Assembly: GCA_947566705.1 (NCBI GenBank)
Contig: CANOLA010000022.1
Coordinates: 1-41,180 of the forward strand
DNA: 41,180 nucleotides
Direction: 5' to 3'
From: an uncultured Lachnospiraceae bacterium
GTDB taxonomy: Bacteria; Bacillota; Clostridia; Lachnospirales; Lachnospiraceae
Below the pieces are notes generated by a model. The model had not been told where the DNA came from, did no database searches, and worked only from the letters and a program-made list of their open reading frames with translations. Shown here piece by piece: positions 32,307-40,200 of the stretch. The position numbers and the translations under genes were made by a program. The stretch's first letter is position 1, and each line of letters begins with the position of its first letter.

Positions 32307-33149
32307 TTACTGCTCATTGCACGCGCGGATTTTTCCATCATCCAGTACAATTCTGTGTTCCTTGTACAGCCTGCCGATGGCGCGCTTAAATGCCGCCTTG
32401 CTTAAACCAGTCTCCCGCTTAATCACTTCCGGACTGGCTTTTTCCGTAAATGGCAGAACACCGGAATAGGACTGTATCAGCTCATAAACCTTCTCAGAGT
32501 CTGCATCCATCTGAATATAGGCACGTTCCCGCAGGGTAAGGTCCAGTTTGCCGTCCGGCTTCACCGCGGTAATTTTTGCCTCAACCACATCCCCGATTCT
32601 TAAGAAGCTGCTGTCCTCCGTATTTGGAATTCTGGCAGAATATTTATCATCCACAGCCACAAATGTACCAAAGTTATCTGAATATTCGTATACCCTTCCG
32701 CTCACCGTATCACCCTTCTGGTAACCGGAATCCTTTGACAGCAGGTCATAAATTCCTTTCATGCTGGCGCACAGCCGTCTGCTTTTGTCAATATAGAGTG
32801 TTACAAGCACTTCATCCCCTTCATTTAACCGGCTGGTCATCTCTTTATACGGAAGAAAAAGATCCTTTTCCAGCCCCCAGTCCAGAAACGCGCCTATCTT
32901 TCCCACTTCCTTTACCAGAAGCGGCGCGTATTCCCCAAGCGTCAGCTTCGGCTCCCTGGTTGTGGCAATCAGACGGTCCTGCGAATCCTTATAAAGAAAA
33001 ACCCGGAGCTTTTCACCGGGACGGATATCCTCCGGCACCTGTTTTGCCGGCAGGAGTACACGCGTCTCACTGTTCTCTGACTCGGCAAGATAAATCCCGA
33101 AATCCACCTTTTTTATGTAATATAATTCCTGGTACTCTCCTAATTTCAT
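32307..33149 (-). CDS. cvfB: S1 RNA-binding domain protein, CvfB family
   Basis: The 280-residue protein matches CvfB/YitL: an N-terminal S1-like fold (VDFGIYLAESENSETRVLLP), two further S1 domains (GKIGAFLDWGLEKDLFLPYK; DTVSGRVYEYSDNFGTFVAV) and a C-terminal winged-helix (SPEVIKRETGLSKAAFKRAI). CvfB affects virulence regulation in Staphylococcus through RNA binding; in Clostridia the role is not known. The start is supported by AAAGG upstream, at wide spacing. It follows the thioesterase gene by about 50 bases and is probably co-transcribed with it. Confidence 0.92.
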   Translation of the reverse strand: MKLGEYQELYYIKKVDFGIYLAESENSETRVLLPAKQVPEDIRPGEKLRVFLYKDSQDRLIATTREPKLTLGEYAPLLVKEVGKIGAFLDWGLEKDLFLPYKEMTSRLNEGDEVLVTLYIDKSRRLCASMKGIYDLLSKDSGYQKGDTVSGRVYEYSDNFGTFVAVDDKYSARIPNTEDSSFLRIGDVVEAKITAVKPDGKLDLTLRERAYIQMDADSEKVYELIQSYSGVLPFTEKASPEVIKRETGLSKAAFKRAIGRLYKEHRIVLDDGKIRACNEQ

Positions 33150-33201
33150 ATAATTTTATAACCTTTCTGCTTGTTTTTACAGGATTAATTCAGGGTAAGC
33201 T

Positions 33202-33909
33202 TTATTTTTGAAGAAAAGCAACAATGGCATACACGCTTTCGTCTTCCCCGCCAAGCACAACCGTCACCCTGTCTGTTTCTGCCAGCACACGCGGAACTAT
33301 GACGTCCCCCTGAACAGCCGCTTTTTTGTATTCCACGCGCGTCTCGCTGACGGAAAAATCCTGAGGCAGGTATTCCAGCGCGACCTCTACATACCGGCTG
33401 TTGTTCATATGCTGGTTTGTATCAATAAAATACTGTGGAACCACCAGCGAAGGACAAGGCTCAGTTTTTTCCGGAATACGGATTTTGCGTTCACTGCATT
33501 CCATGGGAAGCTGCGGTTCAAATCCGAATGTGTCAGGCATAATCTGCGGAATCCGTTGCGGGCGTCCGGTCTGCGTGTCCATAAGCACCCACACGGAATT
33601 AGCATACGCAAGCCTTTCACCCTTTTCATCATTCATGGCAAAATTGCGGTATCCGTAAAAGCTTTTCATTCCATACGCCCATGTCTGCGTGGTAACAACA
33701 TCTGCCAGACGCGGCATATGGTTCACACAGATCTGCCACGAGGACAGCACCCATGCAATATGGTTTTTTGCGAGATAATCCACTCCCACCTGCAGGCTTT
33801 CGGAATGAAACACACTGCAGTCCTGAAAATAATCCATAAGCGCAAGCCATGTCAGCCGGCCTTTTGCATCTACTTCGCTGTATCGTACCCTGCTGTCAAA
33901 TTCGTACAT
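33202..33909 (-). CDS. acyl-ACP thioesterase
   Basis: The ~235-residue protein has two hot-dog folds and the acyl-ACP thioesterase features: YSEVDAKGRLTWLALMDYFQ at the N-terminus, SSWQICVNHMPRLADVVTTQ and the active-site segment YFIDTNQHMNNSRYVEVAL. It releases fatty acids from acyl carrier protein in the cytoplasm. Consecutive ATGs lie at 33912 and 33909; AGAGGTG is better spaced for 33909. A promoter is visible at 33947-33976. Relatives are common in gut Clostridia. Confidence 0.92.
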   Translation of the reverse strand: MYEFDSRVRYSEVDAKGRLTWLALMDYFQDCSVFHSESLQVGVDYLAKNHIAWVLSSWQICVNHMPRLADVVTTQTWAYGMKSFYGYRNFAMNDEKGERLAYANSVWVLMDTQTGRPQRIPQIMPDTFGFEPQLPMECSERKIRIPEKTEPCPSLVVPQYFIDTNQHMNNSRYVEVALEYLPQDFSVSETRVEYKKAAVQGDVIVPRVLAETDRVTVVLGGEDESVYAIVAFLQK

Positions 33910-33946
33910 CATACACCTCTTGTTCTATACTGGTAACTTGTCCACT

Positions 33947-33976
33947 ATTATACTACAGTGCTGCGGGAAGTTTCAA
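33947..33976 (-). promoter_or_regulatory. sigma-A type promoter for the thioesterase-cvfB unit
   Basis: TTGAAA (33971-33976), 18 bases, TATAAT (33947-33952) on the minus strand, about 37 bases before the start codon. Confidence 0.55.
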
Positions 33977-34068
33977 GGGGCTGGCCAAATTTGTATCTGT
34001 CTGCACAAATCTGCGCCTATAATTTTTATTGTACGGAAATACCAATAAAATTTCTTAATATAACAAAC

Positions 34069-34093
34069 ACCCCGGCAGATTCCCTGCCGGGGT
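34069..34093 (-). terminator. ancestral tRNA-Gln terminator, displaced by the integrative element
   Basis: A perfect 10-bp GC-rich stem (ACCCCGGCAG/CTGCCGGGGT) with a 5-base loop, followed on the minus strand by a moderate T-rich tract. It sits seven bases beyond the displaced tRNA 3' fragment and so was probably the original tRNA terminator. Confidence 0.7.
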
Positions 34094-34099
34094 TTATCA

Positions 34100-34150
34100 A
34101 GCTGGCCCACCAGAATTCGAACCTGGAAATGACGGAGTCAGAGTCCGTTG
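34100..34150 (-). repeat. attachment-site repeat: displaced 3' fragment of tRNA-Gln
   Basis: It is identical to 36963-37013 apart from one base in the T-arm (GAATTC instead of GGATTC in plus-strand reading). It covers the anticodon stem to the 3' end and cannot form a tRNA. Confidence 0.9.
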
Positions 34151-34206
34151 TCTACGAAGCTTCAACCCCTGATGATTCCACGCTTTTCTCTTACCGTCTC
34201 AAGCAA

Positions 34207-34231
34207 ATTGACCTGTCAGTTGACCTATCAG
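34207..34231. repeat. 12-base tandem direct repeat inside the element end
   Basis: TTGACCTGTCAG is followed immediately by TTGACCTATCAG (one mismatch), 57 bases inside the left attachment repeat. The position is where integrase arm-type or excisionase sites are often found; this is inference. Confidence 0.4.
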
Positions 34232-34401
34232 CTCTGTATTCTATAAACTTCAAGATACTCTTTTGCTTTCTGCGGGGAAATATCCAGCTTTTTCTGCAGC
34301 CTGTCTAAAATATCATTTTCAGAAAGCCCGAATTCATAACCCATTGTAATAATCCCTTCTGTTCTTCCTTCAGTCTTTGTTGCTTCAAACACTGTCCACA
34401 T
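34228..34401 (-). pseudogene. relic of the C-terminal tail of a second Rpn-family protein
   Basis: A 57-residue frame (MWTVFEATKTEGRTEGIITM...KKLDISPQKAKEYLEVYRIQ) resembles the EGR/EG-rich tail that ends many Rpn-family proteins. Just upstream, GGAGGGTGTGACTATGT is the same sequence that encodes KEGVTMC in the intact Rpn gene (34612-34630), but here the frame breaks after it. So this looks like the remains of another Rpn gene whose body was lost, or of a tail duplication. Translation from its own ATG is possible, with GGAGGG upstream. Confidence 0.55.
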
Positions 34402-34447
34402 ACATAGTCACACCCTCCTTCTTTGACTCACAGCTAGCAATCTCTGG

Positions 34448-35284
34448 TTAAAGCTTGATTTTGGATAGAGTGCTTTTCTCCGGAGGATAATCATCTAAAT
34501 CTTTAACATCGAAATCAAGTGGCAACATCCCGGCTGCCTTTAATTTTTGTATAAGCACAGCCCTCTCTTCGGCCCTTCCCTGCTCTACAATTTTATCCAG
34601 AACTTCACACATAGTCACACCCTCCTTTTCAATTTTTCCAATTTGAGCCTCATACCGGTAGTCTCTGGTCAGAGTTGTCATCAGTTTTAATATCTCATCA
34701 ACATGCCTTATCTCACAGGCACGCGGAACATAATCATTTTTAGTCCTCTTTTGTACAAAATATTCGGCAACTATCTTAAAATCACTTTGGAATTTTTCTA
34801 CCTGTTCCGGTTCAAGAAAAGCAATGTCAAATACATTAATTTTGTAATCGCTAAAGTAAGGCAGCAGTTCCTCTCTGGTATCAATAACATCATGCAGTGA
34901 CTTACCACAGTCCCACCGCTTCATTTCAAAATTTAAAACAAGTGTTATAATAGGATATCTCGTAGCACCGTGCAGAATCTGACTTCTGTATGCAGCACCG
35001 TCATAACCAATGACACGAAATGGCATATCTTTATCATGTTTTGTCTGATGTTCAAACCCAAACAGCGCAAGCTGCACTCCCTTATCTTTTGCCAGCTTGA
35101 CAACATCACGTTCCTGCTCATGGATTTTGCCATCCAGTGCCCTATACTGGCTTTTATCCTTTACGGTTTCCAGTGAGTCCTCGGCAATTACTTTTCTTCC
35201 GTCAAAGAGAAGTACATTAACAATGTCTGCAAATACATCATTGTAATCGGCAAGAATCTTCTCCGCTATATCATTCTGTCCCAT
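34448..35284 (-). CDS. Rpn family (PD-(D/E)XK) recombination-promoting nuclease
   Basis: The 278-residue protein has an N-terminal PD-(D/E)XK-type core: MGQNDIAEKILADYNDVFAD, then RALDGKIHEQERDVVKLAKD and LALFGFEHQTKHDKDMPFRV, with the acidic/Gln residues of the fold. A helical middle and a charged C-terminus follow. Rpn proteins (often annotated as putative transposase) promote RecA-independent recombination in E. coli by DNA cleavage; they are abundant and multi-copy in Lachnospiraceae. AAGGAG precedes the ATG. It lies inside the integrative element, downstream of the nucleotidyltransferase gene. Confidence 0.8.
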   Translation of the reverse strand: MGQNDIAEKILADYNDVFADIVNVLLFDGRKVIAEDSLETVKDKSQYRALDGKIHEQERDVVKLAKDKGVQLALFGFEHQTKHDKDMPFRVIGYDGAAYRSQILHGATRYPIITLVLNFEMKRWDCGKSLHDVIDTREELLPYFSDYKINVFDIAFLEPEQVEKFQSDFKIVAEYFVQKRTKNDYVPRACEIRHVDEILKLMTTLTRDYRYEAQIGKIEKEGVTMCEVLDKIVEQGRAEERAVLIQKLKAAGMLPLDFDVKDLDDYPPEKSTLSKIKL

Positions 35285-35342
35285 TCAAATTCTCCTTTTC
35301 TTATTGTATCACATTGCTTATACCGCAACAACAAGATATTTG

Positions 35343-35450
35343 CTAACGATGGCTGGGAAAATCCGGTAAAAGACATAAACGAAATTTTGGAAAGCTAAAC
35401 CCTGCTTTCCGCACATACATACTACCACCCCTTGAAAAACCAGTTTTTCC
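35343..35450 (-). pseudogene. internally deleted integrase-like relic
   Basis: The last 21 bases (35343-35363) match the 3' end of the integrase (35945-35965) in 20 of 21 positions, including the stop, and encode DFPSHR versus DFPSQR. About 40-60 bases upstream, 35403-35445 resembles 36870-36913, the odd N-terminal part of the integrase reading frame (GCTTTCCGC..CAT and CCACCCC...TGA..AAACC shared). The simplest reading is a second copy with its middle removed. Confidence 0.5.
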
Positions 35451-35498
35451 TTTGCCGCACCCATCCTATATGGCTATGACATCAATTCTTTTCTTGTG

Positions 35499-35840
35499 TC
35501 AGGCAACTATATTTACCCCCTCTGTTGAAATATTTCTATAATACGGCAGTTCCTCCTGATATCGTTCGAACTCTTCATAAGGAATTACTGCCGGAGATAA
35601 AACCACATCATAATCTAATCCTATATCATAGGTTTGGTTCCATACAATTTTTAATTGTTCTTGTAGTTTTTCCCGGTTTCCACGGACCAGCGCAACAATA
35701 TCAACATCTGAATCCTCTGAAAAGTCACCCCGTGCATACGATCCGTACAATATTACCCTCACCAGTGTCTCTCCGTAAACAGACTTATATACTTCACTGA
35801 CCTTTTTTAACAGAATATTTAATTCGCTCCTTGTGCACAT
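35499..35840 (-). CDS. MNT-type nucleotidyltransferase domain protein (orphan antitoxin-like)
   Basis: The 113-residue protein has the minimal nucleotidyltransferase motif GSYARGDFSEDSDVDIVAL (Gly-Ser at 33-34, Asp45 and Asp47). In MNT-HEPN pairs this protein is the antitoxin that adenylylates or neutralises a HEPN RNase toxin (HepT). The start at 35840 follows GGGGGGAGG; the longer frame to 35939 runs into the integrase end and has no ribosome site. No HEPN gene follows: the next 214 bases hold only a relic. The toxin has either been lost or lies elsewhere. Confidence 0.82.
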   Translation of the reverse strand: MCTRSELNILLKKVSEVYKSVYGETLVRVILYGSYARGDFSEDSDVDIVALVRGNREKLQEQLKIVWNQTYDIGLDYDVVLSPAVIPYEEFERYQEELPYYRNISTEGVNIVA

Positions 35841-35944
35841 ATATAAGCCTCCCCCCTGCAATAAAACAAGATCCTTCTTTGTACCAGTTGTTTCTTTTAT
35901 TATATCCCATTCCCCTGAATTTGTACACTTCTTATACATTCAGA

Positions 35945-36927
35945 CTAACGCTGGCTGGGAAAATCTACCACCCGCTTTTGCCTTCCGTCAGAACCAATGA
36001 ACTTTTTCCTTTTTGCAATATAATACTGCATCGTGGTACTTTCCAAATCCCCGATATAGGCTGCTATGTCAGCTACTCTTGCCCCGTTCTCATACATCCG
36101 CGTTGCAAATGTCCTGCGGAAAATATGTAATCCTCCGGTATATCCAAAAAGCCCTGCATTTTTGAAAATCGTGGCTGCACGGTGCTCAAGGTTTGTTGCA
36201 GTCTGCGGATTGCCAGTTCGGGTTGTGACAACCAGCGCATCATCCCGTACATCCGAGGCTTCTTTATGAATCAACCGAAGCGTGCAAAGTGCCTCGTCTG
36301 ACAGCCTGATTATTCTTGCCTTTTGGTGCTGCCCACATCCCTGACATACTTTTTTCCTTCATCCTGTCTCCGGTTTTTTACCATACTGCTGCTCTTCTCA
36401 ATAGTCAGCAGTCCGCTTTCCCATTGAATATCTTTCCATTTCAGGGCAATGAGTTCCCCGCATCTGAGCGCAGTCTGGTCTAGAAATACCAGTACCGGTC
36501 CGGCAGCATATTTATACCGTCCCGTGTTATCCTTTATCAGAGCCTCCCGAATAAAGTTCTGTTCTTCCTCTGGGGACAGAACAATTACATCTGCTTCATT
36601 CGCACTTTTCTGTTTCAGCTTCTGGATCCGTTTCTGCAGGGAATTCTTTACCGTAAGTACCGGATTTGATGCAAGTTCTTCCCTTGATACTGCCCAGTTG
36701 TATGCAGTATTCAGGACATCCAGTACCTTTTCAATTGAAGATGCAGACAGTTTCCCCTCCCGTATCAGTCCGTTCACATGTTCGTCAATCTCTCTTGCAG
36801 TAATCTGGTATTCCAAATGGTATCTTTTCCGGCAGGCTGTTGGAAAATCCCAAAAAGCAGTATTGATACCATGCTTTCCGCCCATGCCTGCCGCCACCCC
36901 CTGATAAACCGCTGCTTTTACGCACAA
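35945..36927 (-). pseudogene. tyrosine recombinase (integrase), N-terminally truncated and frameshifted
   Basis: The N-terminal piece (36310-36927) has part of the core-binding domain (REIDEHVNGLIREGKLSASS, NTAYNWAVSREELASNPV) and the first catalytic Arg (LDQTALRCGELIALKWKDI). The C-terminal piece (35945-36340 in the other frame) reads KARIIRLSDEALCTLRLIHK, then HIFRRTFATRM (His and Arg) and TTMQYYIAKRK with the nucleophilic Tyr. The frames join by adding one A in the AAAA run near 36328 (STK-KARIIR). The arm-binding N-terminus is missing: the frame begins inside the tRNA terminator. Usual length is about 380-400 residues. The box-III residue is Asp in IGDLEST where His/Trp is usual. Confidence 0.8.
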
Positions 36928-36932
36928 AAAAA

Positions 36933-36952
36933 CCGGAAGATTTCTCTTCCGG
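36933..36952 (-). terminator. element-borne terminator for tRNA-Gln
   Basis: CCGGAAGA-GAAA-TCTTCCGG is a perfect 8-bp stem with a tetraloop, followed on the minus strand by seven T. It starts 13 bases after the tRNA 3' end and replaces the terminator displaced to 34069-34093. Confidence 0.85.
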
Positions 36953-36964
36953 GATTCTCATCAG

Positions 36965-37036
36965 CTGGCCCACCAGGATTCGAACCTGGAAATGACGGAG
37001 TCAGAGTCCGTTGCCTTACCATTTGGCGATGGGCCA
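36965..37036 (-). tRNA. tRNA-Gln (anticodon CUG)
   Basis: The 72-base minus-strand RNA starts TGGCCCATC and folds as a cloverleaf: acceptor TGGCCCA/TGGGCCA with U1-A72 and G73 (the glutamine identity pair and discriminator), D-arm GCC...GGC, anticodon stem ACGGA/TCCGT with loop CTCTGAC (anticodon CTG), and T-arm CCAGG-TTCGAAT-CCTGG. CCA is not encoded. The 3' half is duplicated at 34100-34150 by the integrative element, so its present 3' half came from the element. Confidence 0.95.
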
Positions 37037-37055
37037 ATGTTTACCAACAAAAGCT

Positions 37056-37084
37056 ATTATACATGCAGAAATGTCATATGTCAA
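37056..37084 (-). promoter_or_regulatory. consensus sigma-A promoter of tRNA-Gln
   Basis: TTGACA (37079-37084), 17 bases, TATAAT (37056-37061) on the minus strand. Both hexamers are perfect and lie 20 bases before the tRNA 5' end, as expected for a stable RNA promoter. Confidence 0.9.
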
Positions 37085-37114
37085 CCTTTTTTTCCAAAAA
37101 ATTAAAAAAAGAAG

Positions 37115-37145
37115 AAGGGATACTTCCTTATTCAAAGTATCCCTT
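37115..37145. terminator. terminator after the GH16 gene, T-rich on both strands
   Basis: AAGGGATACTT (37115-37125) and AAGTATCCCTT (37135-37145) form a perfect 11-bp stem with a 9-base loop. On the minus strand TTCTTCTTTTTTTAATTTTTT follows. It separates the glucanase gene from the tRNA promoter. Confidence 0.85.
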
Positions 37146-37214
37146 CCCCTCTTTTTTCAGTGCCGTAATTTAAGCGCTGTACAGTCTGTCTTTATCCGGC
37201 GGTTCCGTCATCGC

Positions 37215-40200
37215 CTACTGTTTAACCAGACTGAAATCTGACAGTGTAATCGTAGATGCAGGGGTATCAACATCTTTTATCTTTCCCATGGAAACATAGA
37301 AGTCTGCATTCCTGTCCTCTCCTTTCATTGTAAAAGTAAATTCCACTTCCTGCTCTGTATCTGCTGCCAGCTTAATGTCACCCCCACCGTACCAGGCATA
37401 AGAGGTACTCATTACTCCTGACTTTATTGTACGTGCCGCCGAGGATTTTACTTTAAACGTGACTGCATATGTCGCACCTGCCTCTAAAGCAATACCGCTC
37501 TGTTTTAACTGGATATTCCAGTCTTCTGTACCAGCATTGCTAATCGCATACTGAATGACATTGCCGTTAATTGTACGGACTGCATCTGCTCCCGGACCAC
37601 CTCCCCAGTTTGCAATTGTCTCCGTCCATCCGTCGATACTTCCATCTGCGAAAGCGGCATTTTTTATCAGATTCTCCCCTGCAGGCTTTTCTTCAATCGC
37701 AGGAGCCTCTATTTTCTCCAGGACAATATTGTCAATGTATATGTCATGCTTCTGTGCAATCTGCGTTCCGCCCACTGCACCCATGGAAAGACTCAGTACG
37801 GACTCAGGGTCTGTCAGCTCTTTCATCTGGAACTCACTGCTAAATGTCTGCCAGCTGTTACTAATATCTACCATCTCCTGAACATACGGCGTCCAGTCGT
37901 CATTATGTTTGCTTCCGTCCCTCTGGATTGCATACATGAACTTTCTGTTTATTGTGGATTTTACATCCAGCGTCAGCCTGTACCACTGTCCGTTTTCCAG
38001 TTCCACATGATTCTGCTTTAACTGGATTTTCCAGTCCGCGTCACCGGTATTCGTAATCCCAAAGTTTGCCGCATTATCTTCTTTCTGGCTGTCTACTACA
38101 TAAGCAGCGTCTGCACTGCCGTCAATATATGGCTCATAACCTGCAAACCCCGCATTAAAGTTTCCGTTTTTAATCAGACTGTCCTCAACAAGGCGGATAT
38201 TGTCCAGATAGTAAATACCTGCTGATGTAATTTTAAATTCAAGATCTTTGTTTGCCACGCCCCTTGCCACGTCATGCAGTGTAAATTTCTCTTTGACTGT
38301 CTGCTTTGCACCTGTCAGCGGCACACTGATTTCATGGCCTGCCACGCATATGGTCATCTCCCTGCCTGACGGACCTTCTGCATCACAGCTGAATGCATAT
38401 TCTCCGGCTGTCAGCGCCAGACTTCTCTGGGTAACTGTAACCGGGTTTTCCTGTGAAATTCCCGCCGGAGCCACAACTTTTAATCTTCTGCCATCACTTA
38501 AATCCGTTACTGAAACAGATGCGCCCGGCTGTTCAGAAATCTCCCAGTATCCACGATGCTTGTCGCCTTCCTGGAATGCCCCATTATAGACATAGTTTCC
38601 ATCAGCAAGAACTGTTTTCGTATCATCTTCCGAAGGCGCTTCATACTTTGTCGCTTTTACGCTTACGTTGCTGATATGGATTCCCGCGGTAGAACCGCAA
38701 TTGCCCATATTAAATTCCAGACGGCCGTTTGCATCGTCATCGGAAGTCATCGTAACATTATAAGTAAAGGGCTGGTTAGATGTTGACAGATTTATGGAAT
38801 TAGAGGAGCCATATACCGCCCATCCGTTATCCGGTGCGGAAATTTTTGAACTCATTGTTCTTGCAGAATCTGCATATGCGTCAAATGAAACTTCATAAGT
38901 CGCACCTTTCTTCATTGGAATACCTGCCTGCCAGAGCTGGATGCTGTAATCCACTGTTCCAGCATTTTTCGTTGTAATATTAATTTTCTGATCACTGATA
39001 GCTGCAGAACCTTCTCCATTATTAGCAGTCGCAAAATGCCAGTCCACTTCGTCATCAAGATCTTCTGCTGACGCAAAATCTCCGTTGCGAACCAGATTTT
39101 CACCTATCGTCGGAACATCCACCTTTGCCTTTTCCGGAGCTGTCACACTGCTGTCATCATAACTGTCTTTCTGGTATATTCTTACAAAGTCAACAGAATA
39201 ATTCTGGCTCTCGAATGCTGCATCCACCGGATTTCCTACCCAGCTTCCGCCAACCGCAAGATTGAGAATCACATGAAACGGCTGGTCAAACGGAGCCGGA
39301 TATGTAAGTTTCCCCTGCCCTGCTGTTGCAGAATACCAGTCGCTCGTTCTGTAAGTTTCCACACCGTCTACATACCAGATAATTTCTCCCGGAAGCCATT
39401 CCACAGCAAATGTATGATAACTGTCTGAAAAGCTTCCTTCTGTCAGGATATATGTTCCCTGGTTCTCATTGTGCGGGTTCCCATAGTGAATGGTTCCATA
39501 AGCTTTGTTAGTCTGCTGTCCCATTACTTCCATAATATCAATTTCACCGCATCTCGGCCACTGGCCATACAGGTTTTCGTTCTGAGGCATCATCCAGAAT
39601 GCCGGAAGATATCCCTGTCCTTCCGGAACTTTTACCCTGGCTTCAAAAATACCATATGTAAAATCATGTTTTCCCTGTGTGTTTATACGGCCTGAAGTAT
39701 AAGAACAGGTACCGTCATCATTTTTCGTCTGGACCGGTCTGATTTCCAGTTTACCATCTTTCAGGTAAATATTTTCTTCTGAATCGACATATTTCTGAAG
39801 TTCTGCATTTACCCAGCCCGGCTCATGCAGCTCAACATTCCAGTCATTTCTGTTCAGTGAAGTTCCATCAAATTCATCCCGCCATTTCAGTCTGTATCCG
39901 TCCGAATCCTTTACCGGCACAGACGGCTTCGGATCAGGCGCTCCCGGTGCAGACGGGGTATCCGGTTCTTCCGGCGTATCCGGCTCTGTCTCCTCTACAA
40001 ATATGTTTACATACTTTGTTGTTTTCTTTTTATTCCATCCGGTAACAGTAACGGAAACCTTTGCTGTTCCGGCAGCTTTGGCAGTAATCTTTCCTTTTTT
40101 ATCAACCTCAGCCACCGATTTATCATTTGATTTGAATGCAACGCTTTTCTTTGCGGAATCCGGTGTAACTATTACTGTCAGCTTCTTTGTCTCCCCTTTT

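Larger units (their letters stand above)
34100..37013. mobile_element. decayed integrative element inserted in tRNA-Gln
   Basis: A 51-base direct repeat (34100-34150 and 36963-37013; one mismatch) made of the tRNA-Gln 3' half bounds 2.86 kb. The right copy belongs to the intact tRNA; the left copy is a displaced fragment. The integrase gene is next to the tRNA, as usual for tRNA-targeting elements. Contents in transcription order: integrase (truncated, frameshifted), MNT nucleotidyltransferase, an integrase-end relic, Rpn nuclease, and an Rpn-tail relic. No replication, excision or transfer gene is present, so the element is not autonomous. Confidence 0.85.

Noticed and set aside
34448-35284. 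Rpn gene as an IS transposase
   Set aside because: It lacks a DDE or HUH domain, and no terminal inverted repeats or target duplications flank it; the fold is PD-(D/E)XK.
35945-36274. Separate small recombinase gene
   Set aside because: It is the C-terminal half of the frameshifted integrase; adding one A near 36328 joins it to the upstream part.
36785-36973. Small minus-strand ORF starting near the tRNA end
   Set aside because: It overlaps the terminator and the integrase N-terminal part in another frame and has no homology that I recognise.
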